DNA of 64,000 nucleotides, from the NCBI RefSeq assembly GCF_901538265.1, contig NZ_LR593886.1:9631738-9695737 (forward strand). The letters are read 5' to 3'. This document shows, piece after piece, positions 1 through 8,516 of the stretch. Position 1 is the first letter of the stretch. Each line of letters starts with the position of its first letter. Source of the DNA: Gemmata massiliana (GTDB lineage: Bacteria; Planctomycetota; Planctomycetia; Gemmatales; Gemmataceae). The notes beneath the pieces are model-generated. The model worked only from the letters and a program-made list of their open reading frames with translations, had not been told where the DNA came from and ran no database searches. Made by a program: the position numbers and the translations under genes.

Positions 1-682
1 CCGCGTTGCCGTAGTCCATGCCCCACGACCAACCGGCCCGGTCCACGTTATCGTTCCCGGTCCCGAAGGTCGCCTTGCACACGTTCTTCTCGGCAACCGC
101 GATCGTGTTACTCGTCCCGTCGGACACCGCGACCATGTTCACGCGGCCGAAGTTGTAGGGCCGAAACACCCCCTGGCCGGCTGAGGTGGCGTAGCTGTTG
201 AAGGCGTTGCCGTAGTAGTCGATCTGGGCGATCCCGTTGGCGTTGGTCCCGTTACTGCGCCGCGAGGGGCAGGCATAAACCGGGACCGGTGTTCCTTCGA
301 TGATCGCCAGATTGGTCGCCTTGTAGACGTTATCCTGTTCGAGGTACGGGAGGATCTGGAACGCCCAGCCACCGCTGGCGTAGTTACTCCACACGGGCGG
401 CGACCCCGACACAGCGATGTTCTGGACGCTCGAATCCTGCCGCCCGTAGGGTTGGTAATTGAACCCGCCCCCGGGAAACGCATTGTTCGCGTCGTGACAA
501 GAGTGCAAGGCCAGTCCAATTTGCTTGAGGTTGTTCTGACACTTCATGCGCGCGGCCGCCTCGCGCACTTTCTGAACCGCGGGCAATAGAAGCCCGATCA
601 GAATGGCGATGATCGCAATCACGACCAGCAACTCAATGAGCGTAAAGGCGCGCCGACCCGAACGGGCCTTGGGAGAGACCAT
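1..682 (-). CDS. DUF1559 prepilin-like protein (C-terminus outside window)
   Basis: About 227 residues are visible; the gene runs off the left edge. The N-terminus has the type IV prepilin methylation and transmembrane signature ([20 protein letters not shown], residues about 13-32), followed by the planctomycete-typical [20 protein letters not shown] and [11 protein letters not shown] later [14 protein letters not shown] stretch matches the DUF1559 (SBP_bac_10) family. Such proteins are processed by prepilin peptidase and are thought to be pseudopilins or surface proteins; the exact role is unknown. ATG at 682 is the only good start before the prepilin motif. A T-tract hairpin lies about 140 bp upstream on the same strand. 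Confidence 0.9.
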   Translation of the reverse strand, partial: MVSPKARSGRRAFTLIELLVVIAIIAILIGLLLPAVQKVREAAARMKCQNNLKQIGLALHSCHDANNAFPGGGFNYQPYGRQDSSVQNIAVSGSPPVWSNYASGGWAFQILPYLEQDNVYKATNLAIIEGTPVPVYACPSRRSNGTNANGIAQIDYYGNAFNSYATSAGQGVFRPYNFGRVNMVAVSDGTSNTIAVAEKNVCKATFGTGNDNVDRAGWSWGMDYGNA

Positions 683-1056
683 TTGAACCTCACCAGAATT
701 GAAGACGACTGCGCGGCAGGCACAAACAGGGCAGAACTGCGGCATGGGCAAAAGCGGACGCAGTAATTCTAGATACCGTTTTCACGCACGGTACTTACAG
801 CAAACTCAGGAGCAAAAAAGATGAGAATCAGGCGATTCTTATCATATTTACCAAAGCGATATTGAAACCAAAAGCCCATCGTGTTTGTCGCCGCTGATGC
901 GGCCCGGTCGCCTTTACACTCGTCGGAGTGTAATCCTTGAGAATGCCCTTCGGGGCGGAACTGCAGGAACGGAAATTTCAAAAAATCGGCAACTCGCGTA
1001 TGCGATCGTCGGCGGCGTGCCTCTTCGGGGGTGAGAGGCCGATTGGCGAGGAACCC
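683..1056. other. Divergent intergenic region between DUF1559 and sigma-factor genes
   Basis: The two genes diverge here, so promoters for both are expected. I see a hairpin with a T-tract on the minus strand (814-843, listed separately) and a short inverted repeat TACCGT/ACGGTA at 774-793. Reading is also open in the sigma-factor frame back to a TTG at 937, but the better ribosome-binding site favours the ATG at 1057. Confidence 0.5.
814..843 (-). terminator. Hairpin plus T6 tract, terminator or attenuator ahead of the DUF1559 gene
   Basis: A 10-bp stem with one G-T pair (820-829 with 834-843, loop AGGC) is followed on the minus strand by six T residues (814-819), the shape of an intrinsic terminator. 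It lies in the likely 5' leader of the DUF1559 gene, so it would either block read-in from upstream or attenuate that gene. The stem is only moderately GC-rich. Confidence 0.4.
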
Positions 1057-2823
1057 ATGAGCGGATCTGCGATCAACAACTATCTGCGGGCGGTGGGCAT
1101 CGATCCGGCCGCGGCCGGACCGAGCGACGCGGAACTCGTTGCCCGGTTCAGCGCGACGCGGGACGAGTCCGCGTTCGAGTTGTTGGTGTGGCGCCACGCA
1201 CCGTTGTTACAGCGAGTGTGTCGGTCCGTGTTGAGGGACCAGCACGCGGCCGAGGACGCGACCCAGGCGACCTTCCTCGCGCTCGCGCGCAAGGCGGGCA
1301 CGTTTAGCGGGCGCGGGACCGTAGTCGGGTGGCTGTACCGCGTTGCCAGGCGGGTGTCGGTTCGGCTCGCGAAACAGCGCGCCCGGCACCCGCTAGCGAG
1401 CACGGAACTCGATCGCGTGCCCGCACCCGACGGTCTTCCCGCGCCCACAGACGGCGCGGGTCCGCTGTGCGAAGAAGTCGACCGGTTGCCGGAGCGCTAC
1501 CGCGTTCCCGTGCTGCTGTGCTTCTTTGAGGGGCTGACCCACACGGAAGCCGCGCGCCGAACCGGGCTACCGGTCGGCACAATCGCCGGTCGACTGTCAC
1601 GGGCCAAAGCGCTACTCGCGCGCCGGTTGTCCCGGCGCGGTGGCGTGCTCGCAGCCGTGGCCCTTCCGGTCGTGTCGGGTACGTTCGTCGGCTCCACCGC
1701 CCAAGCTGCGATACTGTTCGCTACCGACCGCGCCATCGCGCCTCTCGTTTCCGGTTCCGTTCTTTCACTCGCCCGAGGAGCGACCCAACCCGTGATCTCG
1801 TCACTCAAACTGACCGCCGCGGCCGTAGCCGTGGCCTGCACCGTGTCTGCAAGCGTGTGGGCTTTCAACGCCTCGGCCCCCGTTTCCATACCAAACGAGG
1901 ACACGCCCCGCGCAGCAGCGCCGACTGCGACGGAGCCACCGGCCCCGAAGTCGGACGCGCGCGTCGCCGGCGCGGTCCAACGGGCCAAGAGCGCGAACAC
2001 GCTCAAGCAGATCCTTATCGCGATTCACAACTATGAGGCCGCCTACGGCGCATTGCCGCAGGACATCGTGGACAAGAACGGCAAGCCGCTACTGAGCTGG
2101 CGCGTCGCGATCCTGCCCTTTGTCGAGCACGAGAGACTCTACAAAGAATTCAACTTGGACGAACCGTGGGATTCGGCGGCCAACAAGAAGTTACTGGCAC
2201 AGATGCCCAACCTGTTCCGCGTCGATGGCCAAGCGAAAGGCGAGATTAGAACCTACTACCGCGTGTTCTCCGGGCCGGGGGCCGCGTTCGAGCCGGGTGA
2301 AAAGATCGCCTTCGCCGGCGTCACGGACGGGCTATCGAACACGATCGGCGTGATCGAGGCCGGCCCGCCGAGTGAGTGGACCAAGCCCGGGGACATCGCT
2401 TACGATCCGAAGAAACCGTTCCCGAAGCTCGAAGGGCCGTTCAAGAACGTCGTCATGGCCGGCATGATGGACGGGTCGGTCGTGCCCTTCAAGCCGGACC
2501 TCGACGCTGCCGAGTTTCGCAAGTTCGTTGAACGGGCCGACGGCCAAGTCGTTAACATCGATAAAGCGAAAACGAACATCACCGCGCTCACGAAGGAAGA
2601 CCTGAACGCGCTCGAGAAGGTTCTGAAGGAAGACGTCGAATTGGGCACGCGCTTCTCGAAACTTTTGGCCGAACGAACGAAACTACTGGAGCAGATCGCC
2701 AAGCGCCCCGCGCCCGAGCTGGATCTCGAAAAGTTTAGTGACGAACAAACCGCACTCCGGGCGCACATTGTCCGGCTCGAAGAACAAATCGAGATTCTCA
2801 AAAAGGCTCTTGAGAATAAGTAG
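1057..2823 (+). CDS. ECF sigma factor fused through a membrane segment to a DUF1559-like domain
   Basis: 588 residues, about three times a normal ECF sigma factor. Region 2 lies at about 25-105 (AELVARFSATRDESAFELL, AAEDATQATFLALARKA) and region 4 at about 143-195 (LPERYRVPVLLCFFEG, LPVGTIAGRLSRAKALLARR). A hydrophobic segment at about 251-269 (LTAAAVAVACTVSASVWAF) is followed by a proline/alanine linker and a DUF1559-like region (about 306-475, with SANTLKQILIAIHNYEAAYG, LSWRVAILPFVEHERLY and VTDGLSNTIGVIE). A charged probable coiled coil ends the protein (about 520-588). ATG 1057 is preferred because GAGGA lies about 7 nt upstream; the frame is open to a TTG at 937. The family role is initiation of stress-type transcription. 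The inference is that the sigma is held at the membrane and controlled by its own outer domain, since no anti-sigma gene is adjacent. Confidence 0.88.
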   Translation: MSGSAINNYLRAVGIDPAAAGPSDAELVARFSATRDESAFELLVWRHAPLLQRVCRSVLRDQHAAEDATQATFLALARKAGTFSGRGTVVGWLYRVARRVSVRLAKQRARHPLASTELDRVPAPDGLPAPTDGAGPLCEEVDRLPERYRVPVLLCFFEGLTHTEAARRTGLPVGTIAGRLSRAKALLARRLSRRGGVLAAVALPVVSGTFVGSTAQAAILFATDRAIAPLVSGSVLSLARGATQPVISSLKLTAAAVAVACTVSASVWAFNASAPVSIPNEDTPRAAAPTATEPPAPKSDARVAGAVQRAKSANTLKQILIAIHNYEAAYGALPQDIVDKNGKPLLSWRVAILPFVEHERLYKEFNLDEPWDSAANKKLLAQMPNLFRVDGQAKGEIRTYYRVFSGPGAAFEPGEKIAFAGVTDGLSNTIGVIEAGPPSEWTKPGDIAYDPKKPFPKLEGPFKNVVMAGMMDGSVVPFKPDLDAAEFRKFVERADGQVVNIDKAKTNITALTKEDLNALEKVLKEDVELGTRFSKLLAERTKLLEQIAKRPAPELDLEKFSDEQTALRAHIVRLEEQIEILKKALENK

Positions 2824-2902
2824 TCTCTTAGTGGCCTGGAGTACGGTCTGCTCGCTCCGCAGGCGGATGCTATGCGGATGCTATCAGGGGACGTACTCGG
2901 TC

Positions 2903-2947
2903 AAACGGTTCGGCCGGTGGGAACGGTTCCCACCGGCCGAACCGTTT
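2903..2947. terminator. Perfect 22-bp inverted repeat, bidirectional terminator
   Basis: Arms 2903-2924 and 2926-2947 are perfectly complementary around a single central base, with AAA/TTT ends. It sits between the convergent sigma-factor and chemoreceptor genes, where a shared terminator is expected. Confidence 0.75.
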
Positions 2948-2963
2948 GCTCTGGGTCGGTGCG

Positions 2964-4961
2964 CTAGAACTCGGTGAACCCGTCACCGTCTCCGCTCCCG
3001 AGGCGGTCCAGTTCGTGTCCGCGCCCATTGCCGTTGGAGTGCCCGTTCTTGAGGGCCTTGGCGACCGCGGGCCGGGGCTTGGTCGCCGGGGCTTTGCTCC
3101 GGGGCGCGAGGCGCGGAACCGCGCGCCCGCTCTCACTGAGCTTGAACCGTGCAACGAGGTCGCGGAGTTGCGCCGCCTGGTCCGTCAGCGTTTGCGCCGT
3201 CGCCGACATCTCTTCGGTTTGCGAGGCGTTCTTCTGGGTCACGGTGTCCATCTGGGTGACGGCCTTGTTGACCTGCTCGATGCCCGTGGACTGCTCCTTA
3301 CCCGCGGCCGCGATCTCCGTGATCAGATCCGTCACGCGCTTGACCGAGGTGACGATCTCGCCGAGCGTCGTACCCGACTGGTTGACGAGTTCAGTCCCCG
3401 CGTCGACCTTCTTAACCGAGTCCTCGATCAAGGACTTGATCTCCTTCGCCGCGGTCGCGGAGCGCTGAGCGAGGTTCCGGACCTCGGACGCGACCACGGC
3501 GAACCCGCGGCCCTGTTCGCCGGCCCGGGCCGCTTCGACCGCGGCGTTCAGGGCGAGCAGGTTGGTCTGGAACGCGATCTCGTCGATCGTCGTGATGATG
3601 TCCGCAATCTTCTTCGAGGCCCCGTTGATCTCGCTCATCGCCTCGACCGCGTTGCCCACCACGCGCCCCCCGCGCTCGGCCACGTCCTTCGAGTTGCTCG
3701 CCAACTGCCGGGCTTGCTGAGCGCTGTCGGAGTTTTGCCGAACCGTGGCGGTGATCTCTTCGAGGGTACTGGCCGTTTCTTCCAGGCTGCTCGCCTGCTC
3801 CTGCGCACCAGTCGAGATCTCGTCACTGGCCGCGGACAGTTGACTCGAAGCATCGGCGAGTTGCTCGGACACTTCGCGCACGCCCTCCAAAGCCGTCCGT
3901 ACCGAAACCACGGCCTTGTTCAGGGCCGAGGCCATCTGGCCGACCTCGTCGGTTCCCAGGTCCGGAATCTCCCGCGTGAAGTCGCCCGCGGCCAGGGCCG
4001 TCACCGAGGTCGTGACCGCGCCCATTTTGCGCTGCAACTCGGCGGCCCGGGCCAGCTCCTGTTCGGTGCGCGCCCGTACTTCCGCGGCCTCGCGCTCCGT
4101 GCGTTCCCGAACCTCTGTGGCCTCGCGCTCGGCGCGCTGGCGGTCCTTCTCGACCTGATCCTTCTCCGCTTCTCGGGCCGCGACGAGCGATCCGATTGCC
4201 GTATTCAGGGCCGTGGCCATGCGCCCGAGTTCGTCCTGAGTATCGATCTCGGCGCGCTGGGTCAAATCTCCCTTCGCAACACCCTCGAGCACGGTGACGC
4301 ACCGGGTCAGCGGCGCGGTGATGAGCTGGGCGATCATGTACCCCAGCGCCAGTCCACCCACCATGCCCCCGATAACCACCGCGATCATCGTGCTCCGGGT
4401 CGAGCGATACGTTTCCGTGCCGGACTCGAACGATTGCTGGCTCACCTTGAACTTGGCCTCGGTCAGCGTGCCCATACCCGCGACTAACTGATTGGCACCC
4501 ACGATCGACGACTTGAGTACCTCAAGAGCCTCCTTGTCGCGCCCGGTTTCGGCCAGCGTGTTCGCGCTATCGAGGCGCTCGATCCACTGTGAGGCCAAAG
4601 GCTTGATTTCCGCAAACTTCTGTTTGGTTTCGGGTGTGATGAGCATTTTTTCCGAGAGATCCATACTGGTGCGCACGTTGCGTAGGTATTGGCGCGTCTG
4701 GTCCGCGTTCTTCTTGCGCTCCTCGGGCGCCTGAGCCAAGATCGTCATGCGCACGTTGCGCCCCGCGAGGGCGATGGCGGTGTTGGTCTCGTCGATCGCG
4801 TGCATCCCCTTCAGGTGCTTCTCGTACAGCGTTTCAGAGTTGTCCTGCATGGTCCCCATCCCGGAGACCGCGAGGTACCCCATACCCGCCATGATCGCTG
4901 AAAGGGTACAAAACCCGATGAGCAACTTGGTCATCGTTTGACGGTTGCGGAACCAGTTCAT
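2964..4961 (-). CDS. Methyl-accepting chemotaxis protein with two HAMP-like segments
   Basis: 665 residues. TM1 is at about 11-31 and TM2 at about 192-216, enclosing a periplasmic helical sensor of four-helix-bundle MCP type. HAMP 1 (about 214-262) is followed by a charged coiled coil rich in AERE/VRERTE repeats (about 263-313), then a second HAMP-like segment (about 314-360). The signalling domain contains the conserved hairpin tip ([20 protein letters not shown], about 461-480, then [15 protein letters not shown]). It should relay ligand occupancy to a CheA-CheW complex. cheW lies 39 bp upstream on the same strand, so the pair is probably one operon; no cheA, cheR or cheB is in the window. 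The protein ends GFTEF, which loosely resembles the CheR-tethering pentapeptide NWETF. Confidence 0.95.
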   Translation of the reverse strand: MNWFRNRQTMTKLLIGFCTLSAIMAGMGYLAVSGMGTMQDNSETLYEKHLKGMHAIDETNTAIALAGRNVRMTILAQAPEERKKNADQTRQYLRNVRTSMDLSEKMLITPETKQKFAEIKPLASQWIERLDSANTLAETGRDKEALEVLKSSIVGANQLVAGMGTLTEAKFKVSQQSFESGTETYRSTRSTMIAVVIGGMVGGLALGYMIAQLITAPLTRCVTVLEGVAKGDLTQRAEIDTQDELGRMATALNTAIGSLVAAREAEKDQVEKDRQRAEREATEVRERTEREAAEVRARTEQELARAAELQRKMGAVTTSVTALAAGDFTREIPDLGTDEVGQMASALNKAVVSVRTALEGVREVSEQLADASSQLSAASDEISTGAQEQASSLEETASTLEEITATVRQNSDSAQQARQLASNSKDVAERGGRVVGNAVEAMSEINGASKKIADIITTIDEIAFQTNLLALNAAVEAARAGEQGRGFAVVASEVRNLAQRSATAAKEIKSLIEDSVKKVDAGTELVNQSGTTLGEIVTSVKRVTDLITEIAAAGKEQSTGIEQVNKAVTQMDTVTQKNASQTEEMSATAQTLTDQAAQLRDLVARFKLSESGRAVPRLAPRSKAPATKPRPAVAKALKNGHSNGNGRGHELDRLGSGDGDGFTEF

Positions 4962-5000
4962 GGGCGTCTTTCGCAGAGAGAGTGATTGGTGCGATGCGGG

Positions 5001-5528
5001 TTAAGTGGAGAGTGAAGGTTCGTTGGTGTTGCCGACGAGTTTGTCGATGTTGAGTAGCGAGACGAGCCTCTCGCCGGTGCGCGAGATCCCGTTGAGGAAC
5101 GAGGTGTCGACGCCCGCGCCCAGGTCCGGGGCCGGGAGCTTCTCGTCGGGCTCCACGTTGAGCACGTCGGACACGGCGTCCACCACGAGCCCCACGATCT
5201 TGGCGCCCACGGTTACGACGATGATGACCGTGAACACGGTGTACTCGGCCTCGCGCATCCCCAGGCGGATGCGCAGGTCGATGACCGGGACCACGCTCCC
5301 GCGCAGGTTCATCACCCCCTTCATCTCCGAGGGCGTGTTGGGCAACGGGGTGATGCGCGAGTACCCCTTGATCTCCTGTACGCGCAGGATCTCGACCCCG
5401 TACTCCTCGTCGCCCAAACGGAACGCCAGGAACTGGCTCCCGTGACCCACGAGTTCGGTTTCGGTGTGTGAACTCACAAGCGCACTCTTCAGAAGGGAGA
5501 AGGGTTCGTTCGAACTGGTCTGGCGCAC
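5001..5528 (-). CDS. cheW: CheW-like chemotaxis adaptor protein
   Basis: 175 residues from a GTG at 5528. The CheW fold spans about residues 30-165: SQFLAFRLGDEEYGVEILRV, then MKGVMNLRGSVVPVIDLRIR, then VGLVVDAVSDVLNV. CheW bridges chemoreceptors to the histidine kinase CheA. The gene is directly upstream of the chemoreceptor gene on the same strand, supporting a dedicated receptor-adaptor pair. Start uncertain: a second GTG at 5477 has AAGAG about 7 nt upstream and would give a 158-residue protein that still holds the whole domain. Confidence 0.92.
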   Translation of the reverse strand: MRQTSSNEPFSLLKSALVSSHTETELVGHGSQFLAFRLGDEEYGVEILRVQEIKGYSRITPLPNTPSEMKGVMNLRGSVVPVIDLRIRLGMREAEYTVFTVIIVVTVGAKIVGLVVDAVSDVLNVEPDEKLPAPDLGAGVDTSFLNGISRTGERLVSLLNIDKLVGNTNEPSLST

Positions 5529-6031
5529 CGATATTTCCCAGTGCGAAAGAGTCCCGCACCAATTCGCTGTTGACTGCGAGTGCGTAGCACCGCCCGCTCA
5601 CCAGTATCATCGAGGCAGGCTGGATAAATTTGCGTGGCAATCCACGTATTTTTCGGTGCAATTTTAATATCAGATGCGGCATACCACATATTTCAGACCC
5701 AGGGAGCAATTAATCTCTCCGAGCGAACTCGGCAGCGAGACAACTTGCTTCTCTGAACCGTGATCAAAGAGTTCTTGGGAACTACGGCGGCTCTGTTAGC
5801 GAACCGGCGGTGTCGCAATGCGTGGACGGAAACTGGCCAATTTCCAATATACATTTACAATTATAATTTCGCACATAATAAGTATAATTTATATAAATAT
5901 TAATTTAATATAGTTATTATTAATAAATTTTCGCTTGATCTATCAAATATTTATCGGCACTCGCGCTGGGGCAGTTACTCCTACTCGCCGACCGGAAGGC
6001 AGAATTCGCGGAGTGTGCGGCGACTCACCTC
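5529..6031. other. Long intergenic region, AT-rich on its right side
   Basis: About 500 bp with no convincing gene. It holds the presumed cheW promoter, a small hairpin on the plus strand (CGTGG CAAT CCACG, 5633-5646) followed by TATTTTT, and the AT-rich island at 5841-5930. From 5939 to 6031 the frame of the next gene stays open without an ATG or GTG start. Confidence 0.6.
5841..5930. other. Extreme AT-rich island
   Basis: By direct count 80 of 90 bases are A or T, with runs such as ATATAAATATTAATTTAATA, in a region otherwise well over 60% GC. No transposase or gene is visible in it. Possibilities are a bent or unwinding DNA element, a strong UP-like promoter region, a binding site for nucleoid proteins, or foreign DNA. 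Confidence 0.7.
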
Positions 6032-6436
6032 ATGCCGTTGGCGGGCAATGTCGCGCAGTGGCCGGCCGCGGAACAAGGTGCCGTGAACGCCACCGTCGCG
6101 TGGGCACTGTTGCCGTTGGCCGTGGACGAGTTCGTTACCGCGTTACCGGAAGCGACCGTTCGCCGCGTGAGCGAAAAGGCAATCGAATCGAGCGACGCAG
6201 TAGACGTCAATTTTGTGTGTCTTCTGGTGCAGCGCGCGTGCGGTCGGCGGTTGAAAGACGAGAAACTGGTCGAGCGCGCCGGGGAGAGACTCGCACGCCA
6301 CCCGGCCCAAAGCCGGTGGAATTTGGCCAACGGTGAAGGCGGTACGGATACCCTGTCGCGCATCTGGGCCGCATTTTTGTCTCAGGAACTGGTTCGCGAG
6401 CACTTTGGTGCCGGCACGTTCAACGCGGCGCGCTGA
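6032..6436 (+). CDS. Hypothetical helical protein, possibly 5'-truncated
   Basis: 134 residues from ATG 6032, not recognised. The protein looks alpha-helical and alanine/leucine-rich, with a paired-helix feel (WALLPLAVDEFVTALPEA, AVDVNFVCLLVQRACGRR). Codon use is GC-rich like the neighbours, so it looks coding. The frame stays open upstream to a stop at 5936 and translates into plausible protein (LGQLLLLADRKAEFAECAAT) with no ATG or GTG. The true start may therefore be a rare codon such as CTG 5966, or the 5' end may have been lost where the AT-rich island begins. No signal peptide or known motif is seen. Confidence 0.5.
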   Translation: MPLAGNVAQWPAAEQGAVNATVAWALLPLAVDEFVTALPEATVRRVSEKAIESSDAVDVNFVCLLVQRACGRRLKDEKLVERAGERLARHPAQSRWNLANGEGGTDTLSRIWAAFLSQELVREHFGAGTFNAAR

Positions 6437-6531
6437 TGGGTGAAGTCTGTTACGCGCCGGCTCTTGCTCCGCGCGTTCCGCGTCCGGTAATCTAGAGGGC
6501 CGACTCCCACTTCCCCTCTGGGGCACTGTCA

Positions 6532-8028
6532 ATGCGGTACGCGCTTACCCTGTGTGTCTCCGCGTTTCTGGTCGCGCCCTCCGCTACCGCGCCGGTGCCG
6601 CCACCGAGTGCGCGCGAAGTTCCCCACCTCGTTGAGAAACTCGGGAGCGAAGACTTTGCCGAGCGCGAGGCCGCGACCAAGCGTCTCGACGAGTTGGGGT
6701 TACTCGCGCTGAGCGACCTCCGCGCCGCGACCCTGTCCGAGAACGCCGAAATCGCCGATCGCGCCAAAGATCTCGTGCGGAAGATCGAGCGCCGGGCCGC
6801 GAACGATCGCGCGCTCGCGCCGACCCTCGTGGACCTGGACCTAAAGGACACGCCACTCGACGCGGTACTCGCTGAGTTGTCGAAGCAGTCCGGGGGCGAG
6901 GTTGTTCTTAGTGGGGCGAAGGCCCACGAACTCGCGAGCAAAAAGGTGACCATCGCAACGGGTAAGGTGCCCTTCTGGACCGCGGTGCTGCGCGTGTGCG
7001 ACGCGGCAGAACTCCAGGTCGCCGGCGCGGGCGGATTCTTCGCCCCGGGAACCGCGCCGTATTTCGCGCGGGCTGACAAGAAAAAGGGAGACGACGTTGT
7101 GCTACGTGTCGCGACGAACCCGAATAAGGCGGTGATGCTGGAAGCCCGCGACGGCAAAAAACGGCCCGCGTCTGTTCACGGCGCGGTGTTGATCGAAGCA
7201 TTCGAGGTACCCAAAGTCGCGGCCCCCAAAATGGTCGCGACGGCCGTGCTCCAAGTGTGGCCTGAACCGAAGCTGGTGTGGCAATCCACGGCCGACGCAA
7301 AGGTGACGAAGGCGACCGACACCGAGGGCCAGAAAATCCTCCCCGACTTCACACGGGCACTCACGCGACCACAAGTTCAGCGCTTCAAGGACGGAGGCGT
7401 GGCCGTCGTTCGCAACGCGGACGGCACCGTAACCCTCGTGAACCTCAACGCCACGAACCCGATCGACGTCGGACCGAACTTCACCCCCAACGCGCGACAA
7501 GCGGTCATCAAACTGAAGACCCAAGCAACGACCGCGAGCGAACTCATCGGGGCCGTATACGGTCTAGTACGGTCCGCACCCGAGCCACTCGTGACGGTAC
7601 CGCTCAACGCGGATGCGACAACAGTGACCGGCCTCGGCGGTAGCGAAGTCACGGCGGCGCTCCGTGCCGACCCGAAAGGCAAACAGTTTGTGGACGTGAA
7701 GTTGACCTACGACCCGCTGCGTGTGGACCCGGTGCGCACGAGCGACGAACTCCCGGACGTGAAGCCCGAGGCGAGCGGGAACCAAACTGTTCACGGTCTG
7801 CGAGTTACCGACACCGATGGCAAAGCGTTTGATGCGTCCCTGGCGAAAGCTACCAACGAATTCGCCGGACGCGGGCAGCGCGTCGTGTTGACGATGCAGC
7901 TCGAATTGCCCATGACAAAGGACGGTTCCCCCGCGCCCGCGAAGCTCGTGTTCTGGGGTCACTACGCGAAATCGGTGGAAGTGCCGTTCGTGCTGAAGAA
8001 CGTACCGCTCACCGGCGGCGCGAAATAG
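6532..8028 (+). CDS. Exported protein with N-terminal HEAT-like helices
   Basis: 498 residues with a signal peptide (MRYALTLCVSAFLVAPSATA). Residues about 28-85 contain the planctomycete HEAT-like pattern (HLVEKLGSEDFAEREAATKR LDELG). The remainder is probably beta-rich and ends VPFVLKNVPLTGGAK, but I do not recognise it. The export signal places it in the periplasm or outside. It is followed after 31 bp by crcB on the same strand; the gap contains an inverted repeat (TAGCGC 8033-8038 with GCGCTA 8051-8056), so co-transcription is uncertain. Function unknown. Confidence 0.85.
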   Translation: MRYALTLCVSAFLVAPSATAPVPPPSAREVPHLVEKLGSEDFAEREAATKRLDELGLLALSDLRAATLSENAEIADRAKDLVRKIERRAANDRALAPTLVDLDLKDTPLDAVLAELSKQSGGEVVLSGAKAHELASKKVTIATGKVPFWTAVLRVCDAAELQVAGAGGFFAPGTAPYFARADKKKGDDVVLRVATNPNKAVMLEARDGKKRPASVHGAVLIEAFEVPKVAAPKMVATAVLQVWPEPKLVWQSTADAKVTKATDTEGQKILPDFTRALTRPQVQRFKDGGVAVVRNADGTVTLVNLNATNPIDVGPNFTPNARQAVIKLKTQATTASELIGAVYGLVRSAPEPLVTVPLNADATTVTGLGGSEVTAALRADPKGKQFVDVKLTYDPLRVDPVRTSDELPDVKPEASGNQTVHGLRVTDTDGKAFDASLAKATNEFAGRGQRVVLTMQLELPMTKDGSPAPAKLVFWGHYAKSVEVPFVLKNVPLTGGAK

Positions 8029-8059
8029 CCATTAGCGCTTCGCAGCGCCCGCGCTATTC

Positions 8060-8503
8060 ATGACCACTTACGCACGGTTCTCAATGCTCGATCGGTTCTT
8101 CGCGTTCGCGCTACACCCGGCTACGCTGATCGCGGTTGGAGGTGCGGTCGGGGCAAACGCCCGCTACTGGTTCGGCAAACTGGTGGCGGTTTACGTGCCC
8201 CCGGGGGAAATCACGTTCCCGTGGGCAACGTTCGCCATTAACGTGTCGGGTTCGATTATTCTGGGATTTGTCGCGTCCGCGTTCCTGAATCACCCGGACG
8301 AGTCGCGAAAGAGTTGGTACCTGCTGCTCGGCACCGGCTTCTGTGGCGGGTTCACCACGTTCTCGACGTTCAGTCTGGAAGCGCTACAACTGATGCGGGC
8401 GGAGCGCCCGGGAACCGCCGCGGTCTACGTGTTCGGTTCGGTCGCGGCGGGGTTACTCGGGGTCTGGCTCGCGACTAAGCTCGGGGCCGGCGCGTCCGAA
8501 TAG
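8060..8503 (+). CDS. crcB: Fluoride ion channel CrcB/Fluc
   Basis: 147 residues with four hydrophobic segments, normal for CrcB. Diagnostic motifs are GGAVGANARYWFG (about 27-39), FPWATFAINVSGSIILGF (about 52-69) and GTGFCGGFTTFSTFSLE (about 92-108); the last carries the phenylalanines that line the fluoride path in the family. It works as an antiparallel dimer in the inner membrane, exporting fluoride. No fluoride riboswitch is visible in the 31-bp gap upstream. ATG 8060 has no clear ribosome-binding site; an internal ATG at 8084 is possible. Confidence 0.95.
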   Translation: MTTYARFSMLDRFFAFALHPATLIAVGGAVGANARYWFGKLVAVYVPPGEITFPWATFAINVSGSIILGFVASAFLNHPDESRKSWYLLLGTGFCGGFTTFSTFSLEALQLMRAERPGTAAVYVFGSVAAGLLGVWLATKLGAGASE

Positions 8504-8510
8504 CGCCGGC
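8486..8510. terminator. GC-rich hairpin over the crcB stop codon
   Basis: GCCGGCGC (8486-8493) pairs with GCGCCGGC (8503-8510) around a 9-nt loop containing the last crcB codons. It lies in the 13-bp gap between convergent crcB and the FHA gene, so it could serve both. No T-tract follows. Confidence 0.45.
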
Positions 8511-8516
8511 TCGGCC

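Noticed and set aside
2946-4487. 513-codon plus-strand frame opposite the chemoreceptor
   Set aside because: Shadow of the MCP coding sequence, rich in Arg, Leu, Gly and His.
8029-8059. Fluoride riboswitch ahead of crcB
   Set aside because: The gap is only 31 bp and I see no riboswitch core; only a short inverted repeat.
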